This document shows positions 61,011-64,000 of a DNA stretch of 64,000 bases, one piece after another (the first letter of the stretch is position 1; each line of letters begins with the position of its first letter). The position numbers were made by a program, and so were the translations under genes. Under the pieces are notes generated by a model. It did no database searches. It was not told the origin of the DNA and worked only from the letters and a program-made list of their open reading frames with translations. Origin of the DNA: an uncultured Bacteroides sp. (GTDB lineage: Bacteria; Bacteroidota; Bacteroidia; Bacteroidales; Bacteroidaceae). Location: contig UQTJ01000008.1 of NCBI GenBank assembly GCA_900544075.1, positions 1 through 64,000 of the forward strand, in the 5' to 3' direction.

Positions 61011-62383
61011 TTATTCTTCAGTGTATTACATATTTGTGGTACCATGTTCTCAATATCTCCTGCACCAAGAGTTATGAGTACTTCTATATTCTTTTTCGAC
61101 AGAATATCAGTCAATTCGTCCTTACTGCACATTACAGCCGATGAGACATTCTCGAGATTGTCGAATATAAGGCGGCTTGTCACTCCTTCGATAGGAAGTT
61201 CTCTTGCAGGGTATATGTCGAGCAGGATAACTTCGTCTGCTAACGAGAGGCTTGAAGCAAATTCCTTATAGAAATCTCTGGTACGGGTAAACAAGTGAGG
61301 CTGGAACACCACTGTAACCTTCTTTCCAGGATATAATGCCTTGATTGAAGAAATGCTTTGTCTGATTTCTGCCGGATGATGTGCGTAATCGCTTAAGAAT
61401 ACCAGATTGTCTTCTTTAATCTTGAAATCAAACCTTCTGTCAACTCCTCCGAATGTAGGCATTGCCTTTTTTATCTCTTCGTCAGTAACTCCTGATATTT
61501 GTGCCAAAGCCATTGCAGCTACTCCGTTCTCTATGTTTACATATACCGGGACACCTAACTGGATGTCGTTTATATTGCCAAATGGAGAAACATAGTCAAA
61601 AATGATTTCGCCATTTCCTATTCTGATATTTTCGGCTCTGAAGTCTCCTTCGCCTATACCATAGGTAAGAACTTTAACACCTTCTTGTACTCTTGGTGTC
61701 AGTTCTATTCCTTTTTTAGCTATCAGGTAACCTCCGGGAACAATTAGTGATGTATATTTATTGAAACTTTCCAAATATGCTTCTCTTGTTCCGTATATGT
61801 CAAGATGGTCTGAATCTACAGCTGTTACTACAGTAGCAAAGGGTGTCAACCAATGGAATGATCTGTCAAACTCGTCAGCCTCTATTACTACATATTCACT
61901 TTTATCTGAAAGCAGTAGATTTGTCTTATAGTTCTTTGATATACCTCCCAAAAAGGCATTGCATCCCACGTGTGACTGATGCAGCAGGTGCGCAACCATG
62001 GTTGATGTAGTTGTCTTTCCGTGTGTACCGGCTACGCACAAACCTTTCTCTGTTTGCGTAATCATTCCCAATACCTGTGCACGTTTCAGAATCTCAAAGC
62101 CATTTTCTCTGAAATACACAAGTTCTTTATGTTCCTGAGGTATAGCCGGAGTGTAAACAACCAAAGTTTCCTCCTTGCTTTTACATTCAGTCGGAATAAG
62201 ATTTGTATCCTCCTCGTAATGTATATATGCACCTTCTTCAATCAATTTCTCTGTCAACTCGCTCGGTGTACGGTCATAGCCGGCCACTTTCTTGCCTTTT
62301 GACAAGAAGTAACGAACCAAGGCACTCATTCCGATACCTCCGGCACCAATGAAATAAACCGATTTTATAGAATTAATGTTCAT
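61007..62383 (-). CDS. murC: UDP-N-acetylmuramate--L-alanine ligase
   Basis: A 458-residue cytosolic Mur ligase that adds L-alanine to UDP-MurNAc using ATP. Domain 1 binds UDP-MurNAc (YFIGAGGIGMSALVRYF). The ATP loop is CVAGTHGKTTTSTMVAHL. The central domain has VIEADEFDRSFHWLTP and TAVDSDHLDIYGT, and the C-terminal domain has FLSDYAHHPAEIRQSI and VVFQPHLFTRT. The length is normal. It overlaps murG by 11 nt and ftsQ by 4 nt. Confidence 0.97.
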   Translation of the reverse strand: MNINSIKSVYFIGAGGIGMSALVRYFLSKGKKVAGYDRTPSELTEKLIEEGAYIHYEEDTNLIPTECKSKEETLVVYTPAIPQEHKELVYFRENGFEILKRAQVLGMITQTEKGLCVAGTHGKTTTSTMVAHLLHQSHVGCNAFLGGISKNYKTNLLLSDKSEYVVIEADEFDRSFHWLTPFATVVTAVDSDHLDIYGTREAYLESFNKYTSLIVPGGYLIAKKGIELTPRVQEGVKVLTYGIGEGDFRAENIRIGNGEIIFDYVSPFGNINDIQLGVPVYVNIENGVAAMALAQISGVTDEEIKKAMPTFGGVDRRFDFKIKEDNLVFLSDYAHHPAEIRQSISSIKALYPGKKVTVVFQPHLFTRTRDFYKEFASSLSLADEVILLDIYPARELPIEGVTSRLIFDNLENVSSAVMCSKDELTDILSKKNIEVLITLGAGDIENMVPQICNTLKNK

Positions 62384-63503
62384 GTTCCTTTTTATATTTT
62401 TCAGCCAACTTGCATACTTCCTGTGCTATTATGTCTGCAGAATTGTGGAAAGCAAGTTTTTTTATGTTTGTACTCAGTGCTTCCAGTTTTGCTTCATCGC
62501 CTGCCAATTCAATGGCTGTCTTTATAAGCTTTTCTTCAGCTTCCGAATCTTTTATGTATATGGCTGCATCTTTGTCTACAAGCGCCATTGCATTCTTGGT
62601 CTGATGGTCTTCTGCAACATTTGGCGATGGAACCAGTATTACAGGCTTTCCTAAAAGACAGAATTCTGATATCGAACCGGCTCCGGCACGGCTGACAACC
62701 AGGTCGGCTGCCGTGTATGCGGCATTCATATCAGAGATGAAATCTGTAGTGTGCAGCATCTCAGGACTTCCGGCGTTTGAATAACATTTTCGTGCTTCTT
62801 CAATGTAGAATTTGCCGGTCTGCCATATAAACTGTACTCCGGACTGTTTGATATCATCCATGGCATGCATTACACAGTTGTTTAGTGTTCTTGCTCCAAG
62901 ACTTCCACCGACAATCAATATTGTTTTCTTGTTTGAATCAAGCCCAAAGCTCTTTATCGCTTCTTCTTTTGACATTTTGCAGTCTAAAAGTCCTTGTCTG
63001 ACAGGATTACCTGTCATGATGATTTTATTCTTGTCGAAGAACCTTTCCATGCCCGGGTAAGCTACACATATTTTTTCTGCTTTTGCGGCCAATAGCTTGT
63101 TGGTTACTCCTGCATATGAATTCTGTTCCTGAATCAATGTAGGAATCCCCATTGCTCCAGCCATCTTCAGTGTAGGACCGCTTGCATATCCTCCAACACC
63201 GACAGCTACGTGCGGATTGAAGTCTTTGATAATCTTGCGTGCCATCATCTGGCTTCTGATGAGCTTTATAATGACTGGAAAGTTCTTAAGAAGATTTTTT
63301 CTGTCGAATCCTGCTACAGGTAAACCTATGATTTTATACCCTGCAGCTGGTACCCTTTGCATTTCCATTCTGCCTTCTGCACCGACAAAGAGAATCTCAG
63401 CATCCGAGCGTATTGCTTTTATTGCATTAGCTATGGACAGGGCAGGGAATATATGGCCTCCTGTTCCTCCACCGCTAATAATTATATGTAGATTATCACT
63501 CAT
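62373..63503 (-). CDS. murG: UDP-GlcNAc transferase making lipid II
   Basis: A 376-residue peripheral membrane GT-B (GT28) enzyme that adds GlcNAc to lipid I. The N-terminal glycine loop is ISGGGTGGHIFPALSIA, a second G loop is VGVGGYASGP, and the UDP-GlcNAc-binding domain shows ILIVGGSLGARTLNNC and VVSRAGAGSISEFCLLG. The length is slightly above the usual 355-360. A 105-nt gap separates it from ftsW, in which nothing coding was recognised. Confidence 0.97.
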   Translation of the reverse strand: MSDNLHIIISGGGTGGHIFPALSIANAIKAIRSDAEILFVGAEGRMEMQRVPAAGYKIIGLPVAGFDRKNLLKNFPVIIKLIRSQMMARKIIKDFNPHVAVGVGGYASGPTLKMAGAMGIPTLIQEQNSYAGVTNKLLAAKAEKICVAYPGMERFFDKNKIIMTGNPVRQGLLDCKMSKEEAIKSFGLDSNKKTILIVGGSLGARTLNNCVMHAMDDIKQSGVQFIWQTGKFYIEEARKCYSNAGSPEMLHTTDFISDMNAAYTAADLVVSRAGAGSISEFCLLGKPVILVPSPNVAEDHQTKNAMALVDKDAAIYIKDSEAEEKLIKTAIELAGDEAKLEALSTNIKKLAFHNSADIIAQEVCKLAEKYKKEHEH

Positions 63504-63608
63504 ATCTCGTCCTATTTGTTTTTATTTTTCGCAAAGTTATCAATAAACTTCAAAAAAAAGATAGAATAATAGTAAATTAATAAGTTTATATTACTATATA
63601 ACAACTTT

Positions 63609-64000
63609 TTAGTTCGTTTCTTTTTCTTTTTCTGCAGAATCTTTTTCAGCCAGTTCCAATGCAGCATTTTTAAGTATGGATATTGCCGCATCATGCAGTT
63701 GTGCTTCTTTCAGGGCTTCCTCTTCTTCCTTTTGGGCTTGCAGTTCATATACATGGCGGCTGATGCTCAATATTATACCGATATATACGGAATTTATAAG
63801 TATGGATGTACCTCCTTTACTTATAAGCGGTAAAGGTTGACCGGTAACAGGAATAATTCCAACAGCTACAAGCATATTGAACATAGCCTGTATGGACAGA
63901 AGTACACCTATTCCCATGATAAGCAGGGCATAATACGATTCGTCGCACCCCCTGGCTATTTTCCCTATTCTGAGAAGAAGTACGATGTACAGCAATGCCA
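63609..64000 (-). CDS. ftsW: FtsW, septal peptidoglycan polymerase (C-terminal part; gene runs off the window)
   Basis: The last 130 or so residues of a SEDS-family glycosyltransferase. The signature GIIPVTGQPLPLISKGGTS is complete, flanked by two membrane helices (YYALLIMGIGVLLSIQAMF and LINSVYIGIILSIS). A charged cytoplasmic tail rich in Glu and Lys follows (QAQKEEEEALKEA to EKEKETN). The gene starts beyond position 64000. Position directly before murG identifies it as FtsW rather than RodA. Confidence 0.93.
   Translation of the reverse strand, partial: ALLYIVLLLRIGKIARGCDESYYALLIMGIGVLLSIQAMFNMLVAVGIIPVTGQPLPLISKGGTSILINSVYIGIILSISRHVYELQAQKEEEEALKEAQLHDAAISILKNAALELAEKDSAEKEKETN

Noticed and set aside
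63512..63694. 60-codon lysine-rich frame between murG and ftsW
   Set aside because: It overlaps the end of ftsW in another frame and is mostly poly-A/T sequence; no start context or similarity.

Overview
This window comes from a Bacteroidales chromosome (family Bacteroidaceae or a near relative; genus not resolved). The signs are a SusC/SusD pair, a one-protein hybrid two-component regulator, fimbrillin-like and BACON-type surface lipoproteins, many exact TAnnTTTG -7 promoter boxes (typical of Bacteroidetes), few recognisable Shine-Dalgarno sites, and conserved genes such as DUF4491, DUF3109 and a CBM20-GH77 amylomaltase. No transposase, integrase, phage gene or CRISPR array was seen.

Layout. 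1-49: 3' half of tRNA-Val(TAC). 93-1913 (minus): Lrp/AsnC regulator, DUF4491 membrane protein, cysteine synthase. 2187-7449 (plus): Nudix hydrolase, a 1002-residue TPR protein and an outer-membrane barrel, closed by a strong terminator. 7681-36910 (plus): a 29-kb polysaccharide utilisation locus (PUL) for pectin. It holds five surface lipoproteins (one broken by a stop codon), a PL1 pectate lyase, SusC/SusD, a CE8 pectin-esterase-like fusion, GH43, GH28, a hybrid two-component regulator and GH3. This block is visibly more AT-rich than its flanks.

36972-56466: mixed housekeeping and stress genes: DUF3109, a small barrel, a membrane protein, gpmI, hicAB, a J-domain protein, Hsp20, RNase HII, GH77 amylomaltase, gyrB, a tRNA-Glu/rpsT unit, a divergent LysR / flavodoxin-catalase pair, recO and an ABC exporter pair. 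56585-64000 (minus): the distal part of the division and cell-wall cluster, read ftsW (partial), murG, murC, ftsQ, ftsA, ftsZ, then a YqeY-like gene.

How the genes work together. In the PUL, surface PL1 and the CE8-like protein would act on homogalacturonan, SusD and the beta-helix lipoproteins would hold the chains, SusC would import oligomers, and GH28, GH43 and GH3 would trim them, with the hybrid regulator sensing an oligosaccharide. No unsaturated-uronyl hydrolase (GH88/GH105) is present, so the lyase products must be finished elsewhere.

The most unusual signal is non-coding. Three separate intergenic regions (25846-26005, 44591-44678, 54086-54174) are built from short core words repeated at exactly 11-bp steps with variable 6-bp fillers. 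The core word differs between blocks (TGAAC, its complement GTTCA, TTTAA, TGTCA), and two distant arrays share the 10-mer TTTAAACAGC. A fourth region (42807-42916) has a 21-bp version. One helical turn is close to 10.5-11 bp, so these look like phased binding arrays or products of an unknown repeat-generating process.
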